NCBI RefSeq assembly: GCF_004005375.1
Contig: NZ_RZUF01000002.1
Location: 182,678 to 246,677 of the forward strand
Reading direction: 5' to 3'
Length of the DNA: 64,000 nucleotides
Source: Rheinheimera sediminis
GTDB lineage: Bacteria > Pseudomonadota > Gammaproteobacteria > Enterobacterales > Alteromonadaceae
Positions 30,407 through 40,334 of the stretch are shown here, one piece after another. The notes beneath the pieces are model-generated. The model was given only the letters and a program-made list of their open reading frames with translations. It did not search any database and was not told the DNA's origin. Both the position numbers and the translations under genes were made by a program. How positions within the stretch are numbered: the stretch's first letter is position 1; each line of letters begins with the position of its first letter.

Positions 30407-31138
30407 TAAAAAATTGCCGGAGCAATTTTTAACATTGGAGCGCAGCGACGATGGCCCTGAGGGTGAGCGCGATGGATGGCAGCGAATAAAAAATTGCCGG
30501 AGCAATTTTTAACATTGGAGCGCAGCGACGATGGCCCTGAGGGTGAGCGCCATGGATGGCAGCGAATAAAAAATTGCCGGAGCAATTTTTAACATTGAAG
30601 CGCAGCGACGATGGCCCTTTTGGGTGAGCGCCATGGATGGCAGCGAATAAAAAATTGCCGGAGCAATTTTTAACATTGAAGCGCAGCGACGATGGCCCTT
30701 TTGGGTGAGCGCCATGGATGGCAGCGAATAAAAAATTGCCGGAGCAATTTTTAACATTGAAGCGCAGCGACGATGGCCCTTTTGGGTGAGCGCCATGGAT
30801 GGCAGCGAATAAAAAATTGCCGGAGCAATTTTTAACATTGAAGCGCAGCGACGATGGCCCTTTTGGGTGAGCGCCATGGATGGCAGCGAATAAAAAATTG
30901 CCGGAGCAATTTTTAACATTGAAGCGCAGCGACGATGGCCCTTTTGGGTGAGCGCCATGGATGGCAGCGAATAAAAAATTGCCGGAGCAATTTTTAACAT
31001 TGAAGCGCAGCGACGATGGCCCTTTTGGGTGAGCGCCATGGATGGCAGCGAATAAAAAATTGCCGGAGCAATTTTTAACATTGGAGCGCAGCGACGATGG
31101 CCCTGAGGGTGAGCGCCATGGATGGCAGCGAATAAAAA
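30407..31138. repeat. Nine-copy tandem array, 80-81 bp unit
   Basis: Units begin (AAATTGCCGG) at 30411, 30491, 30571, 30652, 30733, 30814, 30895, 30976 and 31057. The third to eighth are 81 bases and essentially identical (ATTGAAGCG and CCCTTTTGGGTGAG variants). The first two and the last carry the alternative ATTGGAGCG and CCCTGAGGGTGAG forms and are 80 bases long. Every unit has a perfect hairpin AAAAATTGC-CGGA-GCAATTTTT with an A-run before and T-run in the arm. The array fills the space between the nuclease gene and the purD terminator. Confidence 0.97.
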
Positions 31139-31157
31139 GGCGCCATAAAGGCGCCTT
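31134..31157 (-). terminator. Rho-independent terminator of purD
   Basis: On the minus strand AAGGCGCC-TTTAT-GGCGCCTT is a perfect 8-bp stem followed by TTTATT, 20 bases after the purD stop. The tandem array starts directly beyond it. Confidence 0.9.
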
Positions 31158-31176
31158 AGTCATAAACTAATACACT

Positions 31177-32463
31177 TTAATTCTTTTCGCGGGCGATAGC
31201 ACGATAGCCTATATCTCTGCGACTAAAAACACCGTCCCACTGCACTTTATCGGTTAGCTCGTAGGCTGCTTTTTGTGCCGCCGTCACATTCACGCCTAAG
31301 GCAGTAGCACACAAAACACGACCACCAGCCGTCAGTACCTGACCGTCTTTTAAGACTGTGCCAGCGTGGAATACTTTGGCTTCACGGCTGTCTTCTGTAG
31401 GTAAACCCGAAATCACATCACCTTTGCGGTAATCATCCGGATAACCACCGGCGGCCAGCACTACACCTACAGCGGCACGGCTGTCGAATTTAATTTCTTG
31501 CTGGGCTAATTTACCTTCCACAGCAGCCTGACACAGCTCCACTAAGTCGGACTGTAAACGCATCATAATAGGCTGAGTTTCAGGGTCACCAAAACGGCAG
31601 TTAAATTCCAGCACTTTACAGGTGCCATCAGGCGATACCATCAAACCTGCATAGAGGAAACCTGTGTAGATATGGCCTTCAGAGGCCATCCCATTGACTG
31701 TTGGGTAAATCACGTTTTGCATCACCCAATCATGTACTGCTGGTGTTACTACTGGAGCAGGGGAATAAGCGCCCATACCACCGGTATTTGGACCTTTGTC
31801 GCCGTCATCACGGGCTTTGTGATCCTGAGATGAAGCAAAAGCTAAGGCATGAGTACCATCAACCATTACGATAAACGAAGCTTCTTCACCTGTTAAAAAC
31901 TCTTCAATCACCACACGGCTGCCAGCTGAGCCAAACTTGTTACCAGCAAGCATATCGTCAATGGCAGCAAAAGCTTCAGCTTCGGTCTGAGCGATAATCA
32001 CGCCTTTGCCTGCAGCTAAACCATCAGCCTTGATCACTATCGGCGTACCATTGGCTCTGACATAAGCTTTAGCAGGTTCTATGTCAGTAAAGTTGGCGTA
32101 AGATGCCGTTGGAATTTTATGACGGGCTAAAAAATCTTTGGCAAAAGCTTTCGAGCTTTCGAGTTGAGCAGAGGCTTGGGTAGGGCCAAAAATAGCCAGA
32201 CCCTGCTGACGGAAGGTATCGACCACACCTTTGGCCAGTGGTGCTTCAGGGCCCACTATAGTCAAAGCTATGCCTTCGCTTTTGGCAAAGGCGGTCAGGG
32301 CTGGCACATCGTCTGCTGCAATAGCCACGTTGGTCAGATTCGCTTCGAGCGCAGTACCTGCGTTGCCCGGAGCTACAAAGACTTGTGTCACATGAGCCGA
32401 TTGTGCTGCTTTCCATGCCAGAGCATGTTCACGACCACCACCACCTATTACTAATACTTTCAT
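31177..32463 (-). CDS. purD: Phosphoribosylamine--glycine ligase
   Basis: GAR synthetase of 428 residues, ATP-grasp fold, second step of purine synthesis. N-terminal MKVLVIGGGGREHALAWK, PIVIKADGLAAGKGVIIA in the ATP-grasp domain, and DDGDKGPNTGGMGAYSPAP and EFNCRFGDPETQ are present. The ATG at 32463 gives the standard N-terminus; a TTG 21 bases earlier extends the frame but does not match the family. Unlike E. coli, purH is not next to it here. Confidence 0.97.
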   Translation of the reverse strand: MKVLVIGGGGREHALAWKAAQSAHVTQVFVAPGNAGTALEANLTNVAIAADDVPALTAFAKSEGIALTIVGPEAPLAKGVVDTFRQQGLAIFGPTQASAQLESSKAFAKDFLARHKIPTASYANFTDIEPAKAYVRANGTPIVIKADGLAAGKGVIIAQTEAEAFAAIDDMLAGNKFGSAGSRVVIEEFLTGEEASFIVMVDGTHALAFASSQDHKARDDGDKGPNTGGMGAYSPAPVVTPAVHDWVMQNVIYPTVNGMASEGHIYTGFLYAGLMVSPDGTCKVLEFNCRFGDPETQPIMMRLQSDLVELCQAAVEGKLAQQEIKFDSRAAVGVVLAAGGYPDDYRKGDVISGLPTEDSREAKVFHAGTVLKDGQVLTAGGRVLCATALGVNVTAAQKAAYELTDKVQWDGVFSRRDIGYRAIAREKN

Positions 32464-32538
32464 CGTCAGTCTCGCCCCAATCAAAAACTAAAAAATATCA
32501 AAAACTAAAAAATCAGTGTGACTAAAACAAACAGCAGC

Positions 32539-33363
32539 CTAGTTGGCTGCTGGTTTGCGGAATTTCAGAGTCATACGGTCACTTTCACCAATGGCCAGAT
32601 ACTTGTCTTTGTCCTGCTCTTTTTGTGACAGAGTAGGAGGCAAAGTCCAGACACCACCTGGGTGATCTGCTGTATCTTTTGGATTGGCATTGATGTCACT
32701 GCTCTGTTCTAAGACAAAACCAGCTTTTTGCGCCAACTCAATAGCTAAACTTTGTGGGAAATAGCCTGATTTTAACCAGTCAGCTGATTTTTTATCTTCA
32801 GGTAAACGGTGTTCTACTACGCCTAACACTCCACCCGGCTTTAAAGCCGCGTAAAAGGACTTAAAAGCATCGATCGTGCCTTGTTCACCTTTTTGCATAT
32901 ACCAGTTGTGCAGGTTGCGGAAGGTTAGTACCACATCTGCACTGTTGGCTGGAGCTATTTGCTGGTCTGGTAAAGGAGAGAATTCGGTCACAACCACGTT
33001 TTTGTAGGCTTCATTAGAGGCAAGCTTTCCTTTAAAAGCTTTCAGGTTGCGTGTTGCGTATTCTGAGGTGCTGTTGGCAGGGAAATGAGCTGCATAGTAT
33101 TTGCCTTCTTTGGCCAATAATGGCGCCAGAATTTCAGTGTACCAACCACCACCTGGTGATATTTCTACCACAGTACTTTGTGGTGTAACCCCAAAAAAGT
33201 GTAAGGTTTCAACAGGGTTTCTGTATTGATCCCGTGCTTTATTGGCTTCCGAGCGAGCCGGGTTCTGCACCGCCTGCTGTAAAGCTGTGATATCAGTATT
33301 TGCAAAAGAAAACTGGCTAAGCACTAAACTGGATGCTAAAACGAACTGCGATAACGCCTTCAT
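32539..33363 (-). CDS. Exported class I SAM-dependent methyltransferase-like protein
   Basis: Product of 274 residues starting with a clear signal peptide (MKALSQFVLASSLVLSQFSFA). A Rossmann methyltransferase fold follows: VVEISPGGGWYTEILAPLL is motif I, SADVVLTFRNLHNWY lies at motif IV, and LKPGGVLGVVEHR at the following strand. The C-terminal part has DHPGGVWTLPPTL. It matches the family of predicted methyltransferases with export signals (COG4798, from memory). SAM is not known in the periplasm, so true activity is uncertain. It lies upstream of purD in the same direction. Confidence 0.8.
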   Translation of the reverse strand: MKALSQFVLASSLVLSQFSFANTDITALQQAVQNPARSEANKARDQYRNPVETLHFFGVTPQSTVVEISPGGGWYTEILAPLLAKEGKYYAAHFPANSTSEYATRNLKAFKGKLASNEAYKNVVVTEFSPLPDQQIAPANSADVVLTFRNLHNWYMQKGEQGTIDAFKSFYAALKPGGVLGVVEHRLPEDKKSADWLKSGYFPQSLAIELAQKAGFVLEQSSDINANPKDTADHPGGVWTLPPTLSQKEQDKDKYLAIGESDRMTLKFRKPAAN

Positions 33364-33803
33364 AACACGATCCTTCTGAGTTAAAAACCGGCGCTAGTGT
33401 AGCAAAGCACAAAGGCTTTTGCAGTCAGAAATCACCAGCGGTGATATTTGTGGGATGTAAAGCCTTCATTCTTGAAGCTTCCGCTTTGTTGCCAGCGTGC
33501 TTTCGCCCCAGTAATTCCGAGAACATCGGTCAGACATGACTTGCTAGTTCTCGCCTCAATTCAATTGCATATAGGTGAACTATGCTCCTGGGGTTTGTCG
33601 CCTCTGTGCAACTCCAATTACTTTGGCTATAAAATAAGTTACTAACGCATCTAATTTCAGATGGCTGGACTGCTAAATTTCAATCAACAAAAATTATATG
33701 CTGTGATAAAATGCCGCCCCTTGAATTTTTAAGCTTGCTGCTGTGCTGAAGATTGCTGCAGAACAGTAACAGGCTTTCCATATAAGTATAGGCTGGAGCG
33801 GGC
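33364..33803. other. Intergenic region with bipartite repeat and trmJ promoter region
   Basis: This 440-base divergent gap has no gene. It holds repeat copy A (33464-33626) and, near 33707-33712, a TAAAAT that could be the -10 of trmJ. The minus-strand gene must have its promoter close to 33380-33450. Confidence 0.5.
33464..33626 (-). repeat. Bipartite intergenic repeat, copy A (163 bp)
   Basis: Read on the minus strand it begins CCAAAGTAATTGGAGTTGCA and ends GCTTCAAGAATGAAGG. The same two ends occur at 41271-41314 and 60516-60636 with interiors of different length. The type is familiar to me as a dispersed intergenic element in Alteromonadales genomes. Confidence 0.75.
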
Positions 33804-34526
33804 ATGTTAGAGCAAATCCGAATAGTGTTAGTGGGTACCTCTCATACCGGAAACATAGGTTCAGTTGCCCGCGCTATGAAAACTATGGGTCTGAGCAAGC
33901 TGGTGCTGGTGTCACCAAAAGAATTACCGGACGGTCAGGCGTATGCCTTATCTGCAGGCGCCAGTGATATTCTGGCAAATGCGCAAGTGGTAGATACCTT
34001 AGAGCAGGCTATTGCCGACTGTGGTCTAGTGGTTGGCAGCAGTGCCCGTTCCCGTACTTTATCCTGGCCTATGCTGGAACCGCGTGAATGTGGCGAAAAA
34101 GCTGTGCTGGAAGCGACGCAAAAACCTGTAGCCCTGGTGTTTGGCCGTGAGAACAATGGCCTGACCAATGAAGAGCTGCAAATGTGTAATTACCACGTCT
34201 GTATTCCGGCCAATCCTGAATACAGCTCTTTAAATTTAGCTATGGCTGTGCAGATTATTACTTATGAAGTCCGGGTGGCCTTTTTAGCGCAGCAGGATAA
34301 AGCTCCGGAAGCGGATTTAACTGTTTACCCGGAAATAGACCAGATGGAGAAGTTTTATGTCCATTTGGAGCAAACCCTGAGCGACACTGGTTTTATTATC
34401 AAACAGCATCCGGGCATTGTGATGGCGCGTTTACGCCGTTTATTTGCCCGTTCCAGACCTGATGATCAGGAACTGAATATTTTGCGTGGCATTTTGGCCT
34501 CTATTCAACGCACCACCAAGCAATAG
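33804..34526 (+). CDS. trmJ: tRNA (cytidine/uridine-2'-O-)-methyltransferase TrmJ
   Basis: SPOUT-family enzyme of 240 residues that 2'-O-methylates position 32 of several tRNAs. N-terminal [44 protein letters not shown] and [19 protein letters not shown] form the trefoil-knot SAM site. A C-terminal helical extension (about 170-240) with [22 protein letters not shown] is typical. It lies directly before cysE and the isc operon, a common order in this group. Confidence 0.95.
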   Translation: MLEQIRIVLVGTSHTGNIGSVARAMKTMGLSKLVLVSPKELPDGQAYALSAGASDILANAQVVDTLEQAIADCGLVVGSSARSRTLSWPMLEPRECGEKAVLEATQKPVALVFGRENNGLTNEELQMCNYHVCIPANPEYSSLNLAMAVQIITYEVRVAFLAQQDKAPEADLTVYPEIDQMEKFYVHLEQTLSDTGFIIKQHPGIVMARLRRLFARSRPDDQELNILRGILASIQRTTKQ

Positions 34527-34536
34527 GATGTGGAAG

Positions 34537-35346
34537 ATGTTTGCAGGTATCAAAGAAGACATTAAAAGTGTGTTCGAGCGGGACCCGGCGGCGCGCAGTG
34601 CTTTTGAAGTACTGACTAACTATCCTGGTTTACATGCCATCTGGTGGCACAGAATGAATCACAGATTATGGAAAGCCGATTGGAAATGGCTGGCGCGTTT
34701 TTTAAGCACCATAGCGCGATGGTTAACAGGGGTCGAAATTCACCCTGGTGCTAAAATTGGCCGTCGTTTTTTTATCGACCATGGCATGGGTGTGGTGATA
34801 GGTGAAACCGCAGAAATAGGTGACGACGTCACTTTGTATCATGGCGTGACTTTAGGTGGTACCAGTTGGAACCCAGGCAAACGCCACCCAACTTTAGGCA
34901 ATGGCGTAGTGATAGGCGCAGGTGCCAAAGTATTGGGGCCTTTATATGTCGGTGAATCTGCCCGTATTGGTTCCAATGCTGTGGTGGTAAAAGATGTACC
35001 CCCAGGCGCGACTGTGGTGGGTATTCCCGGTCGTATTGTTGCTAAACAGGATATGGCTCTGACTGAGCAGCGCCAACAAATGGCGAAAAAGTTTGGTTTT
35101 GATGCCTATGCCGTCTCTAGTGATAATCCTGACCCTGTAGCAAATGCTATGGGAAGGATGCTGGATCATATGCATTTCCTGGATAACAAAGTGACGGAGC
35201 TGTGCCAAAGTGTCAACAAGCTTGGCGGCAATGTCTGCGCTATAGTGCCGGAAATCACTATTGAAGATGAGACTTTTATTCAAGCCGAGCGCGAAGCCGC
35301 CGAACAACGCAAGAAAGCTGTGGATGCATTTGACCCGACTATTTAG
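34537..35346 (+). CDS. cysE: Serine O-acetyltransferase
   Basis: Enzyme of 269 residues that makes O-acetylserine for cysteine synthesis. An N-terminal helical domain (about 1-60) is followed by left-handed beta-helix hexapeptide repeats: [42 protein letters not shown], then [14 protein letters not shown] and [25 protein letters not shown]. The catalytic His lies in IDHGMG. ATG 34537 has AGGA upstream with normal spacing; another in-frame ATG at 34528 overlaps that site. It sits 130 bases before iscR, fitting a link between cysteine supply and Fe-S assembly. Confidence 0.95.
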   Translation: MFAGIKEDIKSVFERDPAARSAFEVLTNYPGLHAIWWHRMNHRLWKADWKWLARFLSTIARWLTGVEIHPGAKIGRRFFIDHGMGVVIGETAEIGDDVTLYHGVTLGGTSWNPGKRHPTLGNGVVIGAGAKVLGPLYVGESARIGSNAVVVKDVPPGATVVGIPGRIVAKQDMALTEQRQQMAKKFGFDAYAVSSDNPDPVANAMGRMLDHMHFLDNKVTELCQSVNKLGGNVCAIVPEITIEDETFIQAEREAAEQRKKAVDAFDPTI

Positions 35347-35392
35347 CCGGGACTAGTCCTTCATCGGAAAAATAGTTGAACCTAAACGGATA

Positions 35393-35417
35393 ATACCTGA
35401 CTAAAACAGTAGGATTA
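35393..35417 (+). promoter_or_regulatory. IscR type-1 binding site, upstream copy
   Basis: Twenty-five bases starting ATACCTGACTAAAACAGT match the type-1 IscR box (ATAnnnGACT....AGTCnnnTAT) well in the left half and AGT. The right arm reads AGTAGG and is weaker. It abuts the second site. Confidence 0.7.
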
Positions 35418-35442
35418 ATACTTGACTAAAACAGTCAAGAAT
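35418..35442 (+). promoter_or_regulatory. IscR type-1 binding site overlapping the isc promoter
   Basis: Twenty-five bases starting ATACTTGACTAAAACAGTCA with both arms TTGACT and AGTCAA, a strong type-1 IscR box. It overlaps the -35 and spacer of the promoter at 35422-35449, as expected for [2Fe-2S]-IscR autorepression. Confidence 0.85.
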
Positions 35443-35449
35443 GTACAAT
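35422..35449 (+). promoter_or_regulatory. Sigma-70 promoter of iscR operon
   Basis: TTGACT (35422-35427), 16-base spacer, TACAAT (35444-35449), 28 bases before the iscR start codon. It is covered by an IscR box. Confidence 0.8.
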
Positions 35450-35476
35450 TTGCGCCATTCGTTTAGGGAGTCCGTT

Positions 35477-35959
35477 ATGCGTTTAACTTCAAAAGGCCGT
35501 TACGCTGTAACCGCTATGCTGGATGTTGCATTACATGCCGAGTCTGGCCCTGTGTCATTGGCGGATATCTCTGAGCGTCAGGGTATTTCCCTGTCTTATC
35601 TTGAACAGCTGTTTGCCCGTTTACGCAAACAAGGCCTGGTCAGCAGTGTGCGTGGTCCGGGTGGTGGTTACCAGTTGGGCCAGGACCCGATGCAAATATC
35701 TGTGTCTGCTGTGATCAGTGCGGTCGACGAGTCCGTAGATGCCACACGCTGTCAGGGTAAATCTGATTGTCATAGCGGAGCTAAATGTTTAACCCACACT
35801 TTGTGGACAGACTTAAGTGATCGCATCGAAGACTTCCTCACCGGTATCACTTTAGGTGAGCTGGTTCGCCAAAATGAAGTGAAACAAGTGGCGAAACGGC
35901 AAGATGGCCGTGTGTTAAAAAATCCAGCAACTGAAATCGAAGTCAGTTGCCAGTTGTAG
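35477..35959 (+). CDS. iscR: Fe-S cluster-binding transcriptional regulator IscR
   Basis: Rrf2-family winged-helix regulator of 160 residues that represses the isc operon when it carries a [2Fe-2S] cluster. DNA-binding part [22 protein letters not shown] and [19 protein letters not shown], wing [11 protein letters not shown], and cluster cysteines in [22 protein letters not shown] (three Cys with a nearby His). The ATG at 35477 has GGGAG six bases upstream; the frame runs 36 bases earlier without family match. Two IscR boxes lie just upstream. Confidence 0.97.
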   Translation: MRLTSKGRYAVTAMLDVALHAESGPVSLADISERQGISLSYLEQLFARLRKQGLVSSVRGPGGGYQLGQDPMQISVSAVISAVDESVDATRCQGKSDCHSGAKCLTHTLWTDLSDRIEDFLTGITLGELVRQNEVKQVAKRQDGRVLKNPATEIEVSCQL

Positions 35960-35979
35960 GCAAAAGCCGGAGCAAAAAA

Positions 35980-37194
35980 ATGAAGCTACCTATTTATTTA
36001 GACTATGCAGCCACAACCCCGGTCGATCCGCGGGTGGCCGAAAAATTGATGCAATTTCTGACTATGGATGGTTGTTTTGGTAATCCTGCGTCACGTTCGC
36101 ACAAATTCGGCTGGCAGTCAGAAGAAGCGGTAGAAATCGCCCGTGCGCAAATTGCCGAACTGGTGAACGCTGATCCTCGTGAAATTGTTTTCACCTCGGG
36201 CGCAACTGAATCAAACAATTTGGCTATCAAAGGCGCAGCGCAGTTTTATCACAGGAAAGGTAAACATCTGATCACAGTCAAAACCGAACACAAAGCCGTG
36301 TTGGATGCCATGCGCGCTTTGGAACGTGAAGGTTTTGAAGTGACTTATCTGGATGTAGAAGCCAGTGGTTTAGTCGACTTAGACAAGTTAACTGCTGCGA
36401 TCCGCCCTGATACCACGTTAATCAGCATCATGTTCGTTAACAATGAAATTGGTGTGATTCAGGACATCGCTGCTATTGGCGAGCTGTGCCGCAGCAAAGG
36501 TATTATCTTCCATGTCGATGCAGCTCAGGCGACAGGCAAAGTGGATATTGATTTAGAGACCTTAAAAGTAGATCTGATGTCGTTCTCAGGCCACAAAACT
36601 TATGGTCCAAAAGGTATTGGCGCTTTGTATGTTCGTCGTAAGCCACGTATTCGTTTAGAAGCTCAGACGCACGGTGGTGGTCATGAGCGTGGTATGCGCT
36701 CAGGCACTTTAGCTACGCACCAGATTGTGGCCATGGGTGAAGCTTTCCGTATTGCTAAAGAAGAAATGCACGCTGAACGTGAACGTGTTGCTGTGTTACG
36801 TGACCGTTTATTAGACGGTATTAAAGACATCGAACAGGTGTTTTTAAATGGTGACGCTGTGCAACGTGTACCAGGTATTACCAACGTCAGCTTTAACTAT
36901 GTCGAAGGTGAGTCGCTGATTATGGCGCTAAAAGACATCGCCGTATCTTCAGGTTCAGCTTGTACTTCAGCCAGTCTCGAACCTTCGTACGTATTACGTG
37001 CTTTAGGTTTAACCGACGAGTTGGCACATAGTTCTATTCGTTTCAGCATCGGCCGTTACACCACGGAAGAGCAAATTGATCACACCATTAAGATTGTGCA
37101 TGACGCCATTGGTAAATTACGCGACATGTCACCTCTGTGGGAAATGTACAAAGACGGCGTGGATTTAGGCAGCGTAGCCTGGGTTGCACACTAA
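35980..37194 (+). CDS. iscS: Cysteine desulfurase IscS
   Basis: PLP enzyme of 404 residues, the same length as E. coli IscS and closely similar throughout ([22 protein letters not shown]). It removes sulfur from cysteine for Fe-S assembly and tRNA thiolation. The PLP lysine is in [12 protein letters not shown] (about 206) and the persulfide cysteine in [11 protein letters not shown] (about 328). The ATG at 35980 gives the standard N-terminus; an upstream in-frame ATG overlaps iscR and is not used. Confidence 0.98.
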   Translation: MKLPIYLDYAATTPVDPRVAEKLMQFLTMDGCFGNPASRSHKFGWQSEEAVEIARAQIAELVNADPREIVFTSGATESNNLAIKGAAQFYHRKGKHLITVKTEHKAVLDAMRALEREGFEVTYLDVEASGLVDLDKLTAAIRPDTTLISIMFVNNEIGVIQDIAAIGELCRSKGIIFHVDAAQATGKVDIDLETLKVDLMSFSGHKTYGPKGIGALYVRRKPRIRLEAQTHGGGHERGMRSGTLATHQIVAMGEAFRIAKEEMHAERERVAVLRDRLLDGIKDIEQVFLNGDAVQRVPGITNVSFNYVEGESLIMALKDIAVSSGSACTSASLEPSYVLRALGLTDELAHSSIRFSIGRYTTEEQIDHTIKIVHDAIGKLRDMSPLWEMYKDGVDLGSVAWVAH

Positions 37195-37223
37195 GTTATT
37201 AATCAAATTAGGGACTTAGAATC

Positions 37224-37607
37224 ATGGCATACAGTACTAAAGTCATAGACCATTATGAAAACCCGCGTAACGTCGGTTCTTTCGCTAAAGACGACCCAAC
37301 TATAGCTACAGGTATGGTTGGCGCACCGGCTTGCGGTGACGTGATGAAGTTACAGTTAAAAATTAACGACCAAGGCATCATTGAAGATGCCAAATTCAAG
37401 ACCTATGGCTGCGGCAGCGCTATTGCATCCAGCTCCTTAGTGACAGAATGGGTGAAAGGCAAAAGCATAGACGAAGCGGCTTTAATCAAAAACACCGATA
37501 TTGCGCAGGAACTGGCTTTACCACCGGTAAAAATCCACTGTTCTATTCTGGCGGAAGATGCAATCAAAGCAGCCATTGCTGATTACAAACAACGTCACGG
37601 GAACTAA
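37224..37607 (+). CDS. iscU: Fe-S cluster scaffold IscU
   Basis: Scaffold of 127 residues with the three conserved cluster cysteines in GAPACGDVMK (about 37), TYGCGSAIASSSL (about 63) and KIHCSILAEDA (about 106). The HscA recognition region LPPVKIHC (LPPVK motif) is intact. It receives sulfur from IscS and passes clusters on with HscBA. Confidence 0.98.
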   Translation: MAYSTKVIDHYENPRNVGSFAKDDPTIATGMVGAPACGDVMKLQLKINDQGIIEDAKFKTYGCGSAIASSSLVTEWVKGKSIDEAALIKNTDIAQELALPPVKIHCSILAEDAIKAAIADYKQRHGN

Positions 37608-37610
37608 GTT

Positions 37611-37934
37611 ATGGCTATTTCAATGACACCAGCGGCAGCGGATCGCGTCAGAAGCTTCCTCGCTAATAGAGGCAAAGGCCTTGGCTTGCGTGTGGGTGTA
37701 AAAACCACAGGTTGCTCAGGACTGGCGTACGTGCTGGAGTTTGTTGACGAGTTAAACGATGACGATCAAGTGTTTGAACAAAACGATTTGAAACTCATCG
37801 TTGACGGTAAAAGTCTGGTTTATATAGACGGCACTCAGCTTGATTTTGTCAAAGAAGGTTTAAACGAAGGGTTCCAGTTTAACAACCCCAACGTCAATGG
37901 CGAATGTGGTTGTGGCGAAAGCTTCACCGTTTAA
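37611..37934 (+). CDS. iscA: Iron-sulfur assembly A-type carrier IscA
   Basis: A-type carrier of 107 residues with the three cysteines in [15 protein letters not shown] and [10 protein letters not shown]. It follows iscU by three bases. Such proteins insert [4Fe-4S] clusters into targets; RlmN and IspG encoded later in this window are typical clients of that kind of cluster. Confidence 0.97.
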   Translation: MAISMTPAAADRVRSFLANRGKGLGLRVGVKTTGCSGLAYVLEFVDELNDDDQVFEQNDLKLIVDGKSLVYIDGTQLDFVKEGLNEGFQFNNPNVNGECGCGESFTV

Positions 37935-37946
37935 CTAAGGGCGCAG

Positions 37947-38468
37947 ATGAATTACTTTCAGCTTTTTCATCTGCCAGCTCAGTTTGAGCTGGATTTGACT
38001 GAATTAGGCACCCGTTATCTGGAGCTGCAGCGTCAGTTTCACCCGGATAAACATGCCGCAGGGTCTGAGCGCGATAAGCTGATGGCGGTGCAACAGGCTG
38101 CCAATATCAACGATGCGTATCACAGCTTAAAACAGCCGTTATTACGTGCTGAACATTTACTGGCGTTACGGGGTTTAAAAATCAGTAATGAGCAGCGCAG
38201 TTTCATGGAACCTGCTTTTTTAATGCAGCAAATGGAATTACGTGAGTTGCTGGCAGAGATTAGCGATGCAGCGGATCCTGATGCGTTAATTGATGAAGCT
38301 GACCAGCAAATTCAGCAACAGAAAAAAGCCTTATTACGACAGTTGCAATCGGCACTGGACGCCAACAACCCTGAGCACGATCATCAGGCGGCTGATATAA
38401 TCCGCAAACTCAAATTTTTCTTTAAGCTGCAGCAAGAGCTGGAGCTGATTGAACAAACACAAGACTAA
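37947..38468 (+). CDS. hscB: Co-chaperone HscB
   Basis: J-domain protein of 173 residues. The HPD motif that stimulates HscA is in [11 protein letters not shown] (about 33-35), and the C-terminal helical bundle (about 85-170) binds IscU. Position between iscA and hscA is standard. Confidence 0.97.
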   Translation: MNYFQLFHLPAQFELDLTELGTRYLELQRQFHPDKHAAGSERDKLMAVQQAANINDAYHSLKQPLLRAEHLLALRGLKISNEQRSFMEPAFLMQQMELRELLAEISDAADPDALIDEADQQIQQQKKALLRQLQSALDANNPEHDHQAADIIRKLKFFFKLQQELELIEQTQD

Positions 38469-38476
38469 AGAGCAGC

Positions 38477-40333
38477 ATGGCGTTATTACAAATTGCAGAG
38501 CCCGGTCAAAGCGCGGCTCCACATCAGCACAAGTTAGCCGCAGGTATTGATCTCGGTACCACCAATTCGCTGGTTGCCACTGTCCGCAGTGGCGAAGCCA
38601 AAACTCTGTCTAATTCAGCAGGTCAGGATATGCTGCCTTCTGTGGTGCGGTACACCGCGGATAACGTCATAGTCGGTCATGCTGCTGCAGCTGATGCTGT
38701 GCTGGATCCACACAACACCATAGTTTCAGTGAAACGTCTGATGGGCCGTGGTTTTGCTGAAATCAACGCCGATGCAGAACATATTCCTTACGAGCTGGTT
38801 GATCAATCTGGTTTAGTGGCCATTAATACCATTCAGGGTATCAAGAATCCGGTTGAAGTCTCAGCTGAAATTCTGGCGACTTTAGCCGATACCGCAAGCC
38901 AGACCTTAGGTGGCGAGCTGACAGGTGTGGTCATTACCGTGCCTGCTTATTTTGATGACTCGCAACGTCAGGCAACCAAAGATGCAGCTAAGCTGGCAGG
39001 TTTAAATGTATTACGTTTATTAAACGAACCTACAGCTGCCGCTTTAGCTTATGGTCTGGATTCAGGTCAGGAAGGTGTGGTTGCTGTTTATGACTTGGGT
39101 GGTGGTACTTTTGATATCTCAATCCTGCGCCTCAAGCGTGGTGTGTTTGAAGTATTGGCGACTGGCGGCGACTCGGCTTTAGGTGGTGATGATTTTGACC
39201 ATGCTTTAGTCAACTGGTTACAACAGCAAACAGGTCAAAGCACACTTTCGCATTCAGAGCTGCGCCAGTATCTGGTGACTGCCCGTCAAATTAAAGAAAA
39301 CTTAAGTGCCACAGAGCAGTTGGATTTTGTCCTGCCTTTAGCTTCCGGTGAATTTAAAGGCCAAATCAGTCGTGCCGATTTTGATGCATTAATTCAGCCT
39401 TTAGTACGCAAGACCATCCGAGCCTGTAAACAAGTGCTGCGTGATGCCGGTTTAGACACCGAAGAAATTCAACAAGTGGTGTTGGTCGGTGGTTCTACCC
39501 GCGTACCATTAGTACGAAGCGCTGTGGCGGAGTTTTTTGCCGCAGAGCCTTTAACTTCGATAGACCCGGATAAAGTAGTAGCCATAGGTGCTGCTATTCA
39601 GGCCAACGTGCTGGTCGGTAATAAATCAGATCACGACACTTTGCTTTTGGATGTGATCCCTTTGTCTTTAGGTTTAGAGACCATGGGCGGTTTAGTGGAA
39701 AAAATCATTCCACGTAATACTGTTATTCCTGTTGCCCGCGCTCAGGAATTTACCACCTTTAAAGATGGTCAGACCGCTATGGCTATTCATGTGTTGCAAG
39801 GCGAACGTGAACTGGTCGATGCCTGTCGTTCTTTGGCGCGTTTTAATCTGACCAATATCCCGGCTATGGCCGCTGGTGGCGCACATATCCGTGTTACTTT
39901 TCAGGTCGATGCTGACGGTTTATTAAGCGTCACAGCACAGGAAAAGTCGACTGGGGTCAGCGCCAGTATTCAGGTGAAACCTTCTTACGGTTTAAGTGAC
40001 GATCAGGTCGCAACTATGATCCAAAGCTCTATGTTGTATGCCAAACAGGACATGCAGCAGCGCTTGTTAAAAGAGCAACAGGTGGAAGCTGAGCGTGTAC
40101 TGGAAGCTGTGACTGCGGCTTTGCATGCTGATGCCTCGCTACTGAGCCCAGAAGAAAAGTTAAATGTAGAACAAGCCCTTGCCGCACTTGATACAGTGAA
40201 ACGAGGCGAAGACACTGCAGCTATTAAAGCCGCTATTGAACATACCAATCATATAACGGATGAGTTTGCAGCACGCCGTATGGATATTTCCATTCGAAGT
40301 GCCCTGCAGGGTCATAAGGTCGACGAGGTCTGA
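38477..40333 (+). CDS. hscA: Fe-S protein maturation chaperone HscA
   Basis: Hsp70-family ATPase of 618 residues. N-terminal nucleotide-binding domain with [27 protein letters not shown] and [13 protein letters not shown], then a substrate domain from about 385 with [14 protein letters not shown] and a helical lid. It drives cluster release from the LPPVK motif of IscU. Length is close to the 616 residues of E. coli HscA. Confidence 0.97.
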   Translation: MALLQIAEPGQSAAPHQHKLAAGIDLGTTNSLVATVRSGEAKTLSNSAGQDMLPSVVRYTADNVIVGHAAAADAVLDPHNTIVSVKRLMGRGFAEINADAEHIPYELVDQSGLVAINTIQGIKNPVEVSAEILATLADTASQTLGGELTGVVITVPAYFDDSQRQATKDAAKLAGLNVLRLLNEPTAAALAYGLDSGQEGVVAVYDLGGGTFDISILRLKRGVFEVLATGGDSALGGDDFDHALVNWLQQQTGQSTLSHSELRQYLVTARQIKENLSATEQLDFVLPLASGEFKGQISRADFDALIQPLVRKTIRACKQVLRDAGLDTEEIQQVVLVGGSTRVPLVRSAVAEFFAAEPLTSIDPDKVVAIGAAIQANVLVGNKSDHDTLLLDVIPLSLGLETMGGLVEKIIPRNTVIPVARAQEFTTFKDGQTAMAIHVLQGERELVDACRSLARFNLTNIPAMAAGGAHIRVTFQVDADGLLSVTAQEKSTGVSASIQVKPSYGLSDDQVATMIQSSMLYAKQDMQQRLLKEQQVEAERVLEAVTAALHADASLLSPEEKLNVEQALAALDTVKRGEDTAAIKAAIEHTNHITDEFAARRMDISIRSALQGHKVDEV

Positions 40334-40334
40334 T

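Noticed and set aside
30407-31138. CRISPR array
   Set aside because: The whole 81-base unit repeats, with no unique spacers and no cas genes nearby.
30429-31163. 244-residue and 190-residue repetitive open frames on the minus strand
   Set aside because: They arise because the repeat unit is 81 bases (27 codons) and happens to lack stops in two frames. Other units are 80 bases, there is no ribosome site, and both frames are open at once, so this is a DNA repeat rather than protein.
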